NCBI RefSeq assembly: GCF_030435805.1 | Contig: NC_081291.1 | Coordinates: 12,547,001-12,611,000, forward strand | Direction: 5' to 3' | DNA from: Mustela lutreola | Taxonomy: Eukaryota; Chordata; Mammalia; Carnivora; Mustelidae | Length of the DNA stretch: 64,000 nucleotides | Shown: in pieces, positions 1 through 11,719 of the stretch | Layout of the letters: each line of letters starts with the position of its first letter | Position numbering within the stretch: the first letter of the stretch is position 1 | Position numbers and translations under genes: made by a program | Notes under the pieces: model-generated | Told to the model about the DNA's origin: nothing | The model's database searches: none | The model's input: only the letters and a program-made list of their open reading frames with translations

Positions 1-83
1 TTATTTTCAGCCTCAGGAATAAGGAGCTCAAGAATGCCATAAAGAAAAGCTTCCAGAGAAAATTCAGTCCCCTAAGTTCCTGA
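1..83 (+). CDS. 3' end of an OR10H-like olfactory receptor (cut by window edge)
   Basis: Frame 3 reads the end of TM7 and the C-terminal tail of an OR: IFSLRNKELKNAIKK, then a serine-rich end, with the TGA stop at 81-83. The tail matches the intact receptors at 14960-15889 and 40282-41211. It would be a G-protein-coupled odorant receptor in olfactory cilia. The rest lies upstream of the window, so whether the gene is intact cannot be judged. Its 3' flank is duplicated downstream of the OR at 40282-41211, which makes that gene its closest relative here. It runs tail-to-tail with the OR at 3044-3973. Confidence 0.85.
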   Translation, partial: IFSLRNKELKNAIKKSFQRKFSPLSS

Positions 84-1287
84 TGGCCAGTTTGGTAATG
101 AAGAGTATGATGCAAGGACTGGGAATAATGATCCTCTCCATGGGACCACTGTCTATATTCAATACATGAGAATTCTGAAGAGGTATATTGGATACATCTA
201 TAGGTTTTGGAGCCAGCTAGGTTATTAGTTTTTGCATTTGTTTCCTCCTTCCCTCTTGCATAAGCTCTAGTGATCAATCATCCTCTCTCTTCTGGACCCT
301 GTGTGATGAACCCCAATCCAGTTACCTATTTCTAAGAATGTGTTATCCCCTCTATGGGCAGAGGAGAGCATCACAAGTATGTGTGACTAGTAATGAACAC
401 GGTTCTTCTCCAATAGACAAGTGAGGGAGGAGTTTCACCTTCCCTCACCATGACATAAACAAAAGTAGCATAATGATAAATACCACCAGCCCTGGGGATA
501 TACTAATTGGGCACTGTGTCCAGTGCTGTTTCAGGGTTATCTTTTAATCACAACAAATGCAGAAAAGAACATGACTACTTTTCTCTAAGGAGATGATTGA
601 ATGTTTTTAGTTCCTTCTGTCTTTGGGGTGGATAGACCTTAAGGAAGTTTCTATGTTGAATTTAGTAGAGTGACAGATGTCAGGATATGAAGTGGAGAAA
701 GAGAGAGGCAGAGAGACCAAGAGAGAAAGGGGAGAGGGTTCCGTGCTTAGGTAAGGACATACAGAATAGTAAGTGTGGGCTGTTATCTGACATTTTATGG
801 AAATCCTTTCCCTTTTTCCCACATTACTTTCCATAAAACATCAATTTCTAATTCTTTTGTCTTATGTGGAACGATCTGGAGGATGTGTTGGAGGGCACAG
901 TGGTAACTGAAGATGGCAAAAAGAGACATCAAGGGTATGGGTCCCCATTTTAACAGATGTAAACTGTTGGTGGAGGCCACACAACACGTTAAGGAAGGAG
1001 TTCCATGCAACATTTGGTCTAACTCTCATGTTGTTCAGGAAACCATGTGTCTCAGGATCCAGGAAGGGGGATTTCCACTGGGTAAGTTCATACTCAGAGC
1101 TTCAGGTAGATATTTGAATTTCAGGAAGAAGATGTTTTATAATAATAAACCAATGAATGGCTATCACATATGAGTGTCTGCTGCTTGCCAAATGCGGGAA
1201 GTGTTTCCTATGCATTCACTCTTCTAAGACTCAAAATAAATGATTATTTCTCCCTATTTAGATATGACCCACATCTATTACTACTCT

Positions 1288-1469
1288 TATTTTTTTCTTG
1301 AGAGATAGAGAAAGAGAGAGCTGGGTGGGGGGGAGGAAGAGGGAGAGAATCTCAAGCAGTCCCCACTAGCACAAAGCTTGACCTTGGGCTCCATTTGGGA
1401 CCCTGAGAAGATGAGCTGAGCCTAAATGAAGAGTGGGATGCTTAACCAGTGAAGCCACCCAAGCGCTCC
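1288..1469 (-). mobile_element. CanSINE, old and diverged
   Basis: Starts with a T-rich A-tail complement and a GA-rich stretch and ends gaagccacccaagcgctcc, the reverse of the tRNA-Lys-derived head. Considerably diverged from the other SINEs here. Confidence 0.8.
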
Positions 1470-1879
1470 AACTATTCACTTTTTTGAAATGTAGAAAATG
1501 CAAATCGGGGAGATGATTTGTCTCCAGACACAGTTCCCTGAGCTGCTGAAGCAGGAATTCATCACAATCTGTATATGTGTGCCCTTGGTGATCAGGAATG
1601 CACCTCTCTCAGGTTCCTGCAGAGGGAAGTGTGGTCCTAACTGGGAGAGGAAGACTGTCATTAGAAGGAATAGACACCCTTCGGGGTGGGAGGGCAGGTG
1701 CAGCCCTAAACACACACCCCTTCATACAGCCAGAGAGAAACACTGACTCCAGAGGAGTTACAGAGACACTTTGTGACACTTGTGACTTGACTCATGTCAC
1801 TGACATGAGACCCCGGGGTTCCATTTCATTATTTTACAATTACTGATGTTAACGACTAATGCCAACCCACCACCCCTAA

Positions 1880-2325
1880 GACGTCCTTTTCCAGAGCCTG
1901 TGACTGTGTTCCCTTCCCCAGCAAAAGGGACTGCATGTGATGAGATGCAGTTAATCCTCTGAGGCAGAGGGATTGCTCTGGATCATCCAGGTGGGCTTGC
2001 TATAACTGCAAGTGTCCTTCTAGAAGGGGGCAGGAGGGGTCAGACACAGAGAGAAGTCGGTGATGTGACACTGGAAGGAGGGATTGGAGTAGCTGAGCCA
2101 GGAACCTTGAGCCAAGGAATGCCTGCTGCCTCTGGCAGCTGGGAAAGCAGGAGACAGAACCTCCCCTGGATCCCCTGAAGGACGCAGCCCTGCTCACACC
2201 TTGACTCACAGCTGGTGACCCTGATTTTGGCTTCTGGCCTCCAGCATAGAGGATGATAGATATGTGTGGTTTTAAGTCACTAGGTTTATGTGCTTTGTTA
2301 CAGCAGCCCTAGAAACCTGACTCAT
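1880..2325 (+). mobile_element. Solitary LTR-like fossil, MLT1 (ERVL-MaLR) type
   Basis: Resembles an MLT1-class LTR by its 3' end (ggttttaagtcactaggttt, ttgttacagcag). Old mammalian fossil with no internal genes. Lies in the 99%-identical duplicated tract with 43065-43510. Family call is from memory. Confidence 0.45.
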
Positions 2326-2875
2326 GGAATGGCATCCTGTCATTCTATGTGATTTGTTTCATGACAGAATTTTTTTCAAGCCAGATCCTTGGCCTATTCT
2401 CTATGGAGAAGACTTAGGGCATTGTGTTCACTCATAGGAAGGGCTGAGTACCCTTGAAAGTCCATCAGCAAAGGTGAAGGATCTTGATAGCCCGGCTGCA
2501 GGATTTGCTCATTGGCAGCAAGGCCCTTGGGGAGTGTCATGAGGACACACATGCTGTGAAGCTGTAGGGTAGGCAACCCAGGGACTCTGGTCTACACCCA
2601 AAGAACTCAGCGGAGTAGGAACTGGAGGACACCAGGAAACTTCTCGGTGTTCAGTGTGGATTGTGTGAGCTTGGAAGGTGTGCTAAAACTCCTGTGAGAT
2701 GAGCCCTATGCATTATAATAAGGATACACAAATATGCACATCATCAGAGAGAACGCTGAGTTGCAGGGAGCTTGACCTGGTGGAAATACACAAAGGAAAA
2801 AACCACGAGGGATCTAGAGATCTGGAACTCATCTCTTTAGTATGGAAAGATGACATTTTTTTAAACATCTAATTT

Positions 2876-3010
2876 TATTTTATTTTTTTCATTAAACAAA
2901 CACCTACCATGTATCCAACACCTATGGATCTATTCCACAGTACCTGTTTAGTATTCTCACATAGTGAATCTCTACAACAGTCTTATGGAGAGAGTCATTA
3001 TTATTCCCAG
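2876..3010 (-). mobile_element. MIR-like ancient SINE in the OR 3' flank
   Basis: acacctaccatgtatccaac through tcattattattcccagccct resembles a reverse MIR. The same element sits at 14808-14935, 31880-31970 and 62990-63100, always just past the OR stop, so it was in the ancestral unit. Confidence 0.5.
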
Positions 3011-3043
3011 CCCTGCTATCATATTTTCTTATGACCACGGCCA

Positions 3044-3973
3044 TTAGGAGCTTAGGGGATTGAATTTTCTCTGGAAGCTTTTCTTTATGGCATTCTTGAG
3101 CTCCTTATTCCTGAGGCTGAAAATGATTGGACTGAGAAAGGGAGTGAAGACTGTATAGGTGGTGGCCATCAGAGTGTTACTGTTCAAAGAATGGGAGCCT
3201 TTGGGCTTGAGGTAAATTATGGAGGCAAAACCATAGTGCACAATGACCACAGTGAGGTGGGACACACATGTGGAGAAGGTCTTGTGCCTGCCTTCAGCTG
3301 AAGGGATCCTCAATATGGCAGCCACAATGAAGACATAGGAGAGGATGATGAGGAATAAACACCCCATTAGAACTGTGACACACACCAGGATCACACCCAA
3401 GGTGACAGAAGATGTCTCCTTCCCACAGGCCAACTTTAGGAGGGAAAGCACGTGGCAGCCAAAATGATGGATCTCATTAGACCCACAAAAGGTGAGACGA
3501 AAAACTATCAGGGTTACCATCAACCCTATGACTGAGCCACCAGCCCAGGACCAGGAAACTAGCCGGGCACAGGTGTGGGTGCTCATGAGCACGTTATACC
3601 ACAGGGGGTGGCTGATGGCCACGTAACGGTCATAGCCCATGACTGTGAGCAGGAAGGAGTGGGTGAAGCCGAAGGTAAAGGAGAAGAACATCTGACTGGC
3701 ACAGGCCACAAAGGAGATGGTGTGGCAGGTTGAGAGCATGTCAACCAGCATGCGAGGGGTGAGGGTAACAGTTAACAGAATCTCAGATGTAGACAAGGCA
3801 CACAAGAAAAGGTACATGGGTGTGTGCAGGCTGTGCTCATTCCAGACAGTGGCCATGATGATCAGGTTCCCCATCAGGGTGAACAGGTACATCAGCAGGT
3901 ACAGCAAGAAGAAGGCAGGCAGGAGATGTGGTGGGAAGGTGGAGAAGCCTAGGAGGATGAATTCATACACCAT
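3044..3973 (-). CDS. Olfactory receptor, OR10H-like, main coding exon
   Basis: An open frame of 309 codons encodes a class II OR: seven-transmembrane odorant receptor, predicted to couple to G-olf in olfactory cilia. Visible hallmarks: GN in TM1, LHTPMYLFLCAL after TM1, MGYDRYVAI at the end of TM3, [11 protein letters not shown] in TM5, [11 protein letters not shown] before TM6 and PFLSPIIFSLRN in TM7, the last typical of OR10H. Two oddities: the residue after DRYVAI is Ser instead of the near-universal Cys, and the next HPLRY is HPLWY. The ATG used here (3971-3973) lies after the N-glycosylation sequon NYS. In-frame codons continue upstream to a splice acceptor at 4006-4007, so the true exon is probably 3044-4005 and the start lies in the exon at 8294-8338, giving about 325 residues. 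The intron would be 4.3 kb and filled with L1 fragments. Confidence 0.9.
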   Translation of the reverse strand: MVYEFILLGFSTFPPHLLPAFFLLYLLMYLFTLMGNLIIMATVWNEHSLHTPMYLFLCALSTSEILLTVTLTPRMLVDMLSTCHTISFVACASQMFFSFTFGFTHSFLLTVMGYDRYVAISHPLWYNVLMSTHTCARLVSWSWAGGSVIGLMVTLIVFRLTFCGSNEIHHFGCHVLSLLKLACGKETSSVTLGVILVCVTVLMGCLFLIILSYVFIVAAILRIPSAEGRHKTFSTCVSHLTVVIVHYGFASIIYLKPKGSHSLNSNTLMATTYTVFTPFLSPIIFSLRNKELKNAIKKSFQRKFNPLSS

Positions 3974-4192
3974 GCTATAGTTCTGACCCGCCTCAGATGC
4001 TGCATCTGCTGAGACCAGAAAGGATATGAAGGTTCATGGTTTATCCTATGAAGGACAAGTATGGTTCAGCATCAGAAAATCTATCGTGTGGTTGTTCACA
4101 TGAATAAACTAAAAAGGAAATAGCATAATTATTTCAATCTAGGCAGCAATCCTGGATTACTAAAGTTCAATTCCTATTTGTGACTTTAAAAA

Positions 4193-5711
4193 TTGATTTT
4201 TAAAATTTTTATTTTATTTTTTCAGTGTTCCAAGATTCATTGTTTATGCACCACACCCAGTAGTCCATGCAATACATATCCTCCTTATTACCCACCACCA
4301 GGCTCACCCATCTCCTCCTTCTCTCTCCTCCAAAACCCTCAGTTTGTTTCTCAGAGTCCACAGTCTCTCATGCTTCTTCTCCCCCTCTTATATGCTCAAT
4401 TCACTTTTCCTTTCCTTCTCCTAATGTCCTCCATGTTATTCCTTATATTCTACAAGTAAGTGAAACCATACGATAATTGGCTTTCTCTGTTTGACTTATT
4501 TCACTCAGCACAATCTCCTCCAGTCCTATCCATGTTGATGCAAAAGTTGGGTAATCATCCTTTCTGATGGCTGCATGACATCCCATTGTATATATGGATC
4601 ATATCTTCTTTATCCATTTGTCTGTTGAAAGGTATCTTGGCTCTTTCCACATTTTGGCTATTGTGGACATTGATGCTATGAACAGTGGGGTACCTATGGC
4701 CCTTCTTCTTACTGTGTATTTATCCCAAAGATACAGATGTAATTTTAGCTATTCTGACTAATGTATGGTGGTTTTGATGTGTATTTCCTTGATGGTAAGA
4801 GATGTGGAACATTTTTTTCATGTGTCTGTTGGCCATTTGGATATCTTCTTTGGAGAATTATCTGTTCATGTCTTCTGCCCATTTCTTGACTGAATTATTT
4901 GTTTTATGAGTGTTGAGTATAAGAAGTTCCTTAAGAGATCTTGGATACAGCCTTTTATGTATACTGTCATTTGCAAGTATCTTCTCCTACGGAGTGGGTT
5001 ATTTCTTAGTTTTGTTGACTGTTTCCTTTGCTGTGCAGAAGCTTTGTATCTTGATGAAGTCCCCAAAATTCATTTTTGCTTTTCTTTCTCTTGCCTTTAG
5101 AGACATGAAAGAAGTCCCAGTGACCAATGTCGAAGAGGTTACTGCCTTTGTTCTCTTCTAGGATTTTGATGGATTCCTGTGTCACATTTAGATCTTTCAT
5201 CCATTTTAAGTTTATATCGAGTATGGTATAAGAGCAAGGTCCAGTTTCATCTTTCTGCATGTGACTGTCTAATTTTCCCAGCACCATTTATTGAAGAGAT
5301 GCCTTTTTTCCATTGTATATTCTTTTTTTTCCCCATTTTTTTTCCCATTGTATATTCTTGCCTGATTTGTCAAAGATTAGTTAACCATAGAGTTGAGGGT
5401 CCATTTCTGGGTTATTTATTCTGTTCCACTATTTTATGTGTCTGTTTTTGTGCTAGTACTATGCTGTTTTGCTAATCACAGCTTTGCAATATACCTTGAA
5501 GTCAGGCATTGTGGTGTCCCCAGTTTTGGTTTTCTTTTTCAACATTCCTCTGGCAACTCAGGGTCTTTTCTGTTTCCATACAAATTTTAGAATTATTTGT
5601 TCCAGCTCTGTAAAAAATGTTGATGGTATTTCCCCCAATTCACTTTTCCTTTCCTTCTCCTAATATCCTCCATGTTATTCCTTGTGTTCCACAGTTAAGT
5701 GAAACTGTACA
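4193..5711 (-). mobile_element. L1 fragments, 5'-truncated
   Basis: Starts with the T-rich reverse A-tail, then the 3' UTR and the C-terminal part of ORF2 in reverse to about 5624. A second small piece of the same 3' UTR region (5625-5711) follows, repeating 4395-4468. It lies in the proposed intron of the OR at 3044-3973. Confidence 0.85.
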
Positions 5712-6940
5712 TCCACAATAGCCAAACTGAGGGAAGAGCTGAGATGCCCTTAAACAGATGAATGGATAAAGAAGATGTGGTCCTCAAACTCAACACACAC
5801 AAAACAGATAATCATTTCAAAAAATGGACAGAAGACATGAACAGACACTTCTCCAATGAAGACACACAAATGGCTAATAAAAAACATTTACATGAAAAAA
5901 ATGTACATCATTACCAGCCATCAGGGAGATTCAAATCAAAACCACATTGAGATACCACCTTACACCAGTTAGAATGCCCAAAATTAACAAGACAGGAAAC
6001 AACAAGTGTTGGAGAAGATGTGGAGAAAGGGGAACCCTCTTACACTGTTGGTGGGAATGCAAGCTGGTGCAGCCATTTTGGAAAACAGTGTGGAGATTCC
6101 TTCAGAAATTAAAAATAGAGCTTCTCTATGACCCTGCAATTGCACTACTGGATATTTACCCCAAAGATACAGAGGTAGTGAAAAGAAGGGCCCTCTGTAC
6201 CCCAATGTTTATAGCAGCAATGGCCACAATCGCCAAACTGTGGATAAAACCAAGATGCCCTTCGATGGGCAAATGGATAAGGAAGATGTGGTCCATATAT
6301 ACTATGGAGTATTATGCCTCCATTAGAAAGGATGAATACCCAGCTTTTGTATCAACATGGACAGGACTGGAAGGGATTATGCTGAGTGAAGTAAGTCAAG
6401 CAGAGAGAGTCAATTATCATATGGTTTCGTTTATTTGTGGAGCATACAGAATAACACGGAGGACATGGGAAGATGGAGAGGAGAAGGGAGTTGGGGGAAA
6501 TTGGAGGGGGAGATGAACCATGAGAGACTATGGGCTCTGAAAAACAATCTGAGGGTTTTGGAGGGGTGGGGAGTGGGAGGTTGGGTGAGCCTGGTGGTGG
6601 GTATTATGGAAGGCATGTATTGCATGGAGCCCTGGGTGTGGTGCATAAATAATGAATTCTGGAACATTGAAAAGAAATTTAAAAAATAAATAAAAATTTT
6701 AAAAAATTAAAAAAAAGAAGATGTGCATGGAGCATTGGGTGTGGTGCAAAAACAGTGAATACTGTTATGCTGGAAAGAAATTTTTAAAAATGGTGAAAAA
6801 AAAGAAGATATAGTCCATATATATAATGGAGTATTATTCAGTCATCAGAAAGGATGAATACCCAACTTTTGCATCAACATGGATGGGACTGGAGGAGATT
6901 ATACTGAATGAAATAAGTCAAGCAGATATAAGCATACATC
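5712..6940 (+). mobile_element. L1 3' half and nested L1 tail fragments
   Basis: ORF2 C-terminal codons (5947-6516 open, with zinc-knuckle-like [18 protein letters not shown]) lead into the 3' UTR and A-tail at about 6715. A roughly 80-bp second L1 3' tail follows, then a further ORF2 piece (about 6805-6940). Confidence 0.85.
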
Positions 6941-7091
6941 TCAAAGATTTTTTTAAACTCTCAAACATTTTAGCAATATTTATTGAATATTATTCTGTAC
7001 TAGGACATGAGATACGAAGAGGAATTCAAAGGTGCTCCCACTGCAATGAACACAAATTAATAATAGTTAATAAAAATGTGATATGTGCCTT

Positions 7092-7609
7092 CGTGCACCC
7101 GAATGTTTATAGCAGCAATGTCCACAATAGCCAAACTATGGAAAGAACCTAGATGTCCATCAACAGATGAATGGATAAAGAAGATGTGGTATATATACAC
7201 AATGGAATACTATGCAGCCATCAAAAGAAATGAAATTTTGCCATTTGCGACAACGTGGATGGAACTAGAGTGTATCATGCTTAGCGAAATAAGTCAAGCA
7301 GAGAAAGACAACTATCATATGATCTCCCTGATATGAGGAAGTGGTGATGCAACATGGGGGCTTAAGTGGATAGGAGAAGAATCAATGAAACAAGATGGGA
7401 TTGGGAGGGAGACAAACCATAAGTGACTCTTAATCTCACAAAACAAACTGAGGGTTGCTGGGGGGAGGAGGGTTGGGAGAAGGGGGGGTGGGGTTATGGA
7501 CATTGGAGAGGGTATGTGCTTTGGTGAGTGCTGTGAAGTGTGTAAACCTGGCGATTCACAGACCTGTACCCCTGGGGATAAAAATACATGTTTATAAAAA
7601 AAAATTAAA
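7092..7609 (+). mobile_element. Young L1 3' end with target-site duplication
   Basis: Last ORF2 codons (to [13 protein letters not shown]) and 3' UTR ending in cctggggataaaaatacatg and an A-tail. A 20-bp duplication with one mismatch flanks it (7072-7091 and 7610-7629). Same subfamily as 28044-31425. Confidence 0.92.
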
Positions 7610-7861
7610 AAAAATGTGTTATGTGCCTTAATACCAACAGTGAGTATACAATGTACACATAGTAGGTAGAAAGAAGCAGCCCAGAAAAGTCAGGGAAACC
7701 TGGGATAAGTAGTCATTCTTAGATGAGGACCTAGGTGTCTATCAGATAGAAAGTGATGGGAAGAAGAGGAGTGCAAGTAAGTGAGGACATGCAGGCAGGG
7801 TACATGGGGGAAGCTATGCAATGTGAAATGATTGTATTCTGTGAATATTATGGTTAATATT

Positions 7862-8070
7862 AATAGTGCTCAGGCTAGGGAGTGGGACTACAAATCCTGG
7901 GTTTCCTACTGGTTCTCCCAATTACAGCTCCAGAGCTACAAATAAAATGTTTAGTTTCATTTTCTTTATCTGAAAATGAAGGTTTTATGTACTTCGTGGG
8001 GTTGTTGGGAAGATCCAATGAGTTAAATCACATAAGGATTTTAATAGGTGCCTAACAAATTTTTTTAAGT
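7862..8070 (+). mobile_element. MIR-like ancient SINE
   Basis: tttcattttctttatctgaa, ggggttgttgggaagatcca and an end cctaacaaat are the MIR 3' half pattern. Confidence 0.55.
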
Positions 8071-8293
8071 ATTCACTAAGGGTTAAATATTACTATAAGG
8101 TGGTCATAGAGACAGACAGTGAGAAGACCTTCTCAGAATCTTAAAGATTCTTAAAAAGCTTCTTCTCAACGTGAAATCAACTAACACTTTCTTAGTTAAC
8201 TAAGAATATACACTGCAAAATTAACAAATAGTACATGAAGTGGGAAGCTAGGAGTGCCTTGTTTTAGGATCAGGAACAAGCCAAGTTACTCAC

Positions 8294-8338
8294 TGTCTCT
8301 GCTGCTCATTAGCAGGGAAGAGAAAGCCAGGAGAGGTG
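8294..8338 (-). other. Putative 5' exon with start codon for the OR at 3044-3973
   Basis: Homologous to the exons at 16069-16115 and 40069-40115. On the minus strand a pyrimidine-rich AG precedes it and a GTGAGTA donor follows at 8293-8287. The ATG of the sister exons is CTG here, but a second ATG two codons on (8309-8307) is in the same frame. Joined to the acceptor before 4005 it reads MSSRDNAASEAGQNYS and runs into the receptor body. Splicing is inferred, not shown. Confidence 0.55.
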
Positions 8339-8744
8339 CTTCAGGAAAGATATCAAAAGAAGGAATATCAGGATCAGAAGGGAAGAGATGTGATCGTCTA
8401 CCTAGAAAGGTAAAAGAATGAAAGCAGAATATATTTGAGCAAAGACAGAAAGAACACAAGTTTCAGAAGACTAGATCATCTTCCCAAACTCAAAGTATTT
8501 CCCATAGAATTACACTTGTAATAGTCAACGTTTAAGATAGAATTTAAGGGAAACATAAAATAACATTACCGATAGTGAGACAAACTGTAATGAGAGAGTG
8601 TTCATACATTTTGGTCTCATGATTTCTTTACACTAGAAACCTATTGAGTCCCCTAAAGGGCTTTTGTTCAAGGGGGTTATAACTCTCCATTCATAGCATA
8701 TTAGTAATGAAAATTGAGATTCCTTGACAATATTAAATGAATAA

Positions 8745-8958
8745 ATAATGAATTCTGGAACACTGGAAAGAAACAACAAAATAACTAGAAATTTTAAAAA
8801 GATTAAAAAAAAAACAAGATGTGGTCCATATATACAATAGAATATTATTCAGTCATCAGAAAGGATGAATACCCAACTTTTGCATCAACATGGATGCGAC
8901 TGGAGGAGATTATGATGAATGAAATAAGTCAAGCAGATATAAGCATACATTATTAACA
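8745..8958 (+). mobile_element. L1 fragment, duplicate of the composite at 6640-6940
   Basis: L1 3' tail joined to an ORF2 piece, ending gcagatataagcatacat exactly as at 6940. The 6716-6800 insertion is absent here. Confidence 0.75.
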
Positions 8959-9361
8959 CATTAAAAAGAACAATAATCAACCATTGATTCAATCTAAAGG
9001 AACAATCAACTCATGCTAATATAAGAAACACTTTAGGAAAGTAGCTGGATTAAAAAAAACTTGTCTAGTGAGAAGTGTGGCTTTGTTTTGCATTTTAGCA
9101 AATTTGTCCAATGCTGGCTGGATGAAAGACAAGAAGATGCTCATATCTGTTCCTGCATTCAGCCTGTGGCACTATGTGTTTTTAATTGAAACATATGACA
9201 AAAATATATCCTCTCCTTTATTGGAAAATTGAGGACCTGATGACCTCCCAAAAGGGTCTCCAGGGCCCCAGGGATCCTCATATCACACATTGAAAACCTT
9301 TGATGTAAAATATCTAGGAATTAACCAAGCATATGCAGTATCTCCCAGGACAGAATTTTAA

Positions 9362-10216
9362 AAAATTGTATTTTATTTTTCCATTGTTCCAAGATTCATT
9401 GTTTATGCACCACACCCAGTGTTCCATGTAATACATGCCCTTTTAACACATGCCCTACCCACCACCAGGCTCACCCAACTCCCCACCTCCTTCCCCTCCA
9501 AAACCCTCAGTTTGTTTCTCAGAGTCCACAGACTCTCATGGCTCATCTCCCCCTCCAGTTTCCCCCAACTCACTTCTTCTCTCCTTCCAATGTCCTCTGT
9601 GTTATTCCTAATGCTCCACAAGTGAAACCATATGATAATTGACTCTCTCTGCTTGACTTGTTAAACTCGCATAGTATCCTCCAGTTCCGTCCATGTTGAT
9701 AAAAAAGTTGGGTATTCATCCTTTCTGATGGAGGAGGAATACTCCATTGTATATATAGACCACATCATCTTTATCCATTTGCCATCTTGGCTCTTTTCAC
9801 AGTTTGGCGATTGTGGCCATTGCTGCTATGAACATTGGGATACAGATGGCCCTTCTTTTCACTACCTCTGTATCTTTGGGGTAAATACCCAATAGTGCAA
9901 TTGCAGGAGCATAGAGAAGCTCTATTTTTAATTTCTTGAGGAATATCCACATTGTTTTCCAAAGTGGCTGCACCAACTTGCATTCAGTGTAAGAGGGCTC
10001 CCCTTTCTACACATTTGCAACAGTGTAAGAGGGTTCCCCTTTCTCCACATCCTCTCCAACACATGTTGTTTCCTGTCTTGTTAATTTTGGGCTTTCAAAC
10101 TGGGGTAAGGTGGTATCTCAATGTGGTTTTGATTTGAATCTCCCTGATGGCTAGTGATGATGAACATTTTTTCATGTGTTTATTAGCCATTTGTATATCT
10201 TCTTTGGAGAAGTGAA
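9362..10216 (-). mobile_element. L1 3' end with target-site duplication
   Basis: Reverse 3' UTR and ORF2 end. Near-identical ggacagaattttaa / ggacagaaattttaa flank it at about 9349 and 10217. Confidence 0.88.
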
Positions 10217-10851
10217 GGACAGAAATTTTAATCATAGATAGATATGTAGAAGATACTATGGGTACATGGAAAATATGAAAACCATGGTTCTCTCTTGGAT
10301 GGGGTAAGCTAATATAGCAATTACGTCAGTAATTGTAAAAATAAAGTAAAATTAAAAAAATAATAAAAGCAGCACATGCTGTAACACATAAAAAAATAAG
10401 TTAAATTTAAGAACTATTTTAAACTTCTTTCTGAAAGATAGTCAGTGAAAAGGCATACTGGTCTTCTAAAAAGGGAGTACACAAGAGAGAGAGAGATATC
10501 CATCCCCACATTGAGACTCACTACAGACTAGGAATCATTTTTAAAAGTGTGACAATGGAACAGATGTGTATGATCATGCTGGTTGGATATCTCAGAAAAT
10601 ATCCCTGCTTGATTCTAAACACAATATGTGATTCAAATGGAAAAAATGGATTATTGACTGGTTTGTGGTGGAAAACTCGTGGGTTTATGAAGCAGTGCAA
10701 ATCTGGATTCCTGCCCAAGACAACAACCAAAATAGATGGATTTCATGCATTAAGTGAAATATAAATTTGATAGGAAAGAGTGTAGGAGAATAACCTTGCA
10801 ATTTCAGAGTGAAGAAGGACTTCTTAACCAAAACTCAAAACCACAAATATT

Positions 10852-11545
10852 AAGGTGATATGGAGAAAGGAGAACCCTTTTACACTGTTGGTCGGAATGC
10901 AAACTGGTGCAGTCACTGTGGAAAACAGCATGGAGATTCCTCAAAAAGTTAAAAATAGAACTACCCTGTATCCAGCAATCGCACTACTACATATTTACCA
11001 AAAGAACAAAACAAAAAATATATACAAATTCAAAGGTATACATGCACACTGATGTTTATAGCAGCATTTTCTGCAATAGCTAAATTATGGGAACAGCTCA
11101 AGTGTTGGATAAAGAAGATGTGGTTTCTATATACGATAGAATATTACTCAGCCATCAAAAGAATGAAATCTTGCTGTTTGCAACAGCATGGATGGAACTA
11201 GAGAGTATTATGCTAAATGAAATAAGCCAGTTAGGGAAAGACAAATAGCATATGATTTCACTCGTATGTGGAATTTAAGAAACAGACAAAGGAGCAAAGG
11301 GAAAAAAAGGGAGAGAGTGACTCTTAACTACAGAGAAAAGAGACTCTTAACTATAGAGGAAAAAACTCTTGGTTACCAGAGGGGAGAGGGTAGGGGGTGG
11401 GAGAAATAGGTGATGGGCATTGAGGAGTACACTTATGATGAACATGGGGTATTGTATGGAAGAGTTGAACTAGTATATTGAACACCTGAAACTAGTATTA
11501 CACCATATGTTAACTAGGGAGATTGAGATAACAACTTAAAAAATA
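10852..11545 (+). mobile_element. Older L1 3' end (L1MA-like)
   Basis: ORF2 zinc-knuckle region to a 3' end with gaacacctgaaactagtatt, a different 3' UTR lineage from the other L1s. Several small lesions. Confidence 0.8.
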
Positions 11546-11695
11546 CACAAAATTTGTATATGCGTGTTTTATGTATAAAGCAGCATTTGAATTTCATAAG
11601 CGTATCTTCTGTAGGTGCTGATGCCATTCTCTGGAGAAAAATGCTAACTTCTCAGGAAAGGAAACAGACAAAAAACGTTCGCCAAGGATTTTGTT

Positions 11696-11719
11696 CAACA
11701 ACAACAACAACAACAACAA
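11696..11719 (+). repeat. (AAC)n microsatellite
   Basis: Eight AAC-type units in the duplicated flank, absent from the sister copies. Confidence 0.85.

Larger units (their letters stand above)
1..2600. repeat. Duplicated OR 3' flank, copy 1
   Basis: Matches 41130-43830 in the same orientation. Divergence is uneven: clearly diverged in the first kilobase, about 94% at 1490-1810, about 99% at 1816-2363, and lower again after. Copy 1 lacks the two short L1 insertions of copy 2. It holds no gene apart from the OR tail. Confidence 0.8.
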
